43,026 bases of DNA from the NCBI GenBank assembly GCA_937905825.1, contig CALCXM010000123.1:1-43026 (forward strand), in the 5' to 3' direction. This stretch comes from an uncultured bacterium. GTDB lineage: Bacteria > Planctomycetota > UBA1135 > GCA-002686595. The notes beneath the pieces were generated by a model. That model had not been told where the DNA came from. It ran no database searches and worked only from the letters and a program-made list of their open reading frames with translations. The position numbers were made by a program, and so were the translations under genes. The stretch's first letter is position 1. Every line of letters starts with the position of its first letter. Below, in pieces: positions 42,872-43,026 of the stretch.

Positions 42872-43026
42872 TCAGCCGCCGAAGGACTCCGGGAATTCCT
42901 CCGGAGCATCAATCGGGTTCGTTCCCCAGTAGTCCATGGTGTTGAAGATCAACACGTCGCCGAGGAAGACGATGGGGTAGACCGGGATGATGTACATTCC
43001 GATGAAGAGCAGCTCGTTGACCCAGT
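42872..43026 (-). CDS. DUF3332-like membrane/lipoprotein, C-terminal fragment (runs off the window)
   Basis: The last 50 residues of a minus-strand gene are visible, beginning in WVNELLFIGMYIIPVYP and continuing IVFLGDVLIFNTMDYWG, then an acidic tail ending PEEFPESFGG. The hydrophobic stretch with IIPVYP followed by D-x-L-I-F-N-x-M-[DE]-[YF]-W is the C-terminal signature I recall from DUF3332 proteins, small lipoproteins of unknown function. The stop is followed by a strong terminator. The N-terminus and lipobox lie outside the window. Confidence 0.68.
   Translation of the reverse strand, partial: WVNELLFIGMYIIPVYPIVFLGDVLIFNTMDYWGTNPIDAPEEFPESFGG

Overview
The window is a chromosomal stretch of high-GC DNA that looks like Planctomycetota. 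The main clues are a secreted protein (84-1130) whose C-terminal module resembles one I recall from planctomycete exported proteins, a dockerin-like tail on a di-haem protein, a sulfatase-like lipoprotein, a WD40-caspase lipoprotein, several large exported proteins, and many starts without a clear Shine-Dalgarno sequence. The phylum assignment is inference; no rRNA or marker gene is present. I see no tRNA, rRNA, CRISPR array, transposase, integrase or prophage gene.

Layout. 1-34: possible tail of a plus-strand gene. 84-2547: minus-strand pair, di-haem cytochrome oxidoreductase with dockerin-like tail, then a secreted protein with a cohesin-like N-terminus. 2867-4546: PafA-type alkaline phosphatase homologue whose active-site residues appear to be almost all replaced. 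4728-5684: nitrilase. 5704-6908: YeiH-family transporter translationally coupled to a 56-residue membrane protein. 7374-9226: probable nitric-oxide module (truncated haemoglobin, coupled 2Fe-2S/FAD reductase, NsrR-type Rrf2 regulator). 9333-13136: lipoprotein with WD40 propeller, caspase domain and right-handed beta-helix. 13245-17242: ybbP-ybbA diverging from a tesA-like lipoprotein esterase, a layout also found in E. coli. 17307-18620: DUF1853-type protein and a small membrane-anchored protein. 18728-22738: minus-strand operon of a jelly-roll binding protein, an alpha/beta hydrolase and a carboxypeptidase-regulatory-like repeat protein, diverging from a PhoD-like phosphatase (22978-24609). 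24688-26154: thioredoxin-like/HEAT-repeat protein. 26568-29658: acetolactate-synthase-type ThDP enzyme plus aldehyde dehydrogenase. 29677-30675: zinc-free MDR oxidoreductase. 30774-39187: heavy-metal (probably copper) efflux locus: Cys-rich exported protein, TolC-like lipoprotein, adaptor with four extra metal-binding modules, CusA-type pump. 39524-41070: lipoprotein with a PDZ end split by an apparent frameshift. 41099-42487: sulfatase-like lipoprotein with Thr in the nucleophile position. 42872-43026: C-terminus of a DUF3332-like protein with a strong terminator after it.

How the genes fit together. Two stress modules are clear. In the nitric-oxide set the haemoglobin would oxidise NO and the coupled reductase would re-reduce its haem, under the adjacent Fe-S regulator. 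In the metal-efflux set the adaptor and outer-membrane channel are 2-3 bases from their neighbours, and the adaptor carries extra metal-capturing domains. Most other genes encode exported or lipid-anchored hydrolases and binding proteins. The most unusual items are the WD40-caspase-beta-helix lipoprotein, the degenerate PafA homologue, the adaptor with duplicated DUF3347 modules, and the small protein coupled to YeiH.
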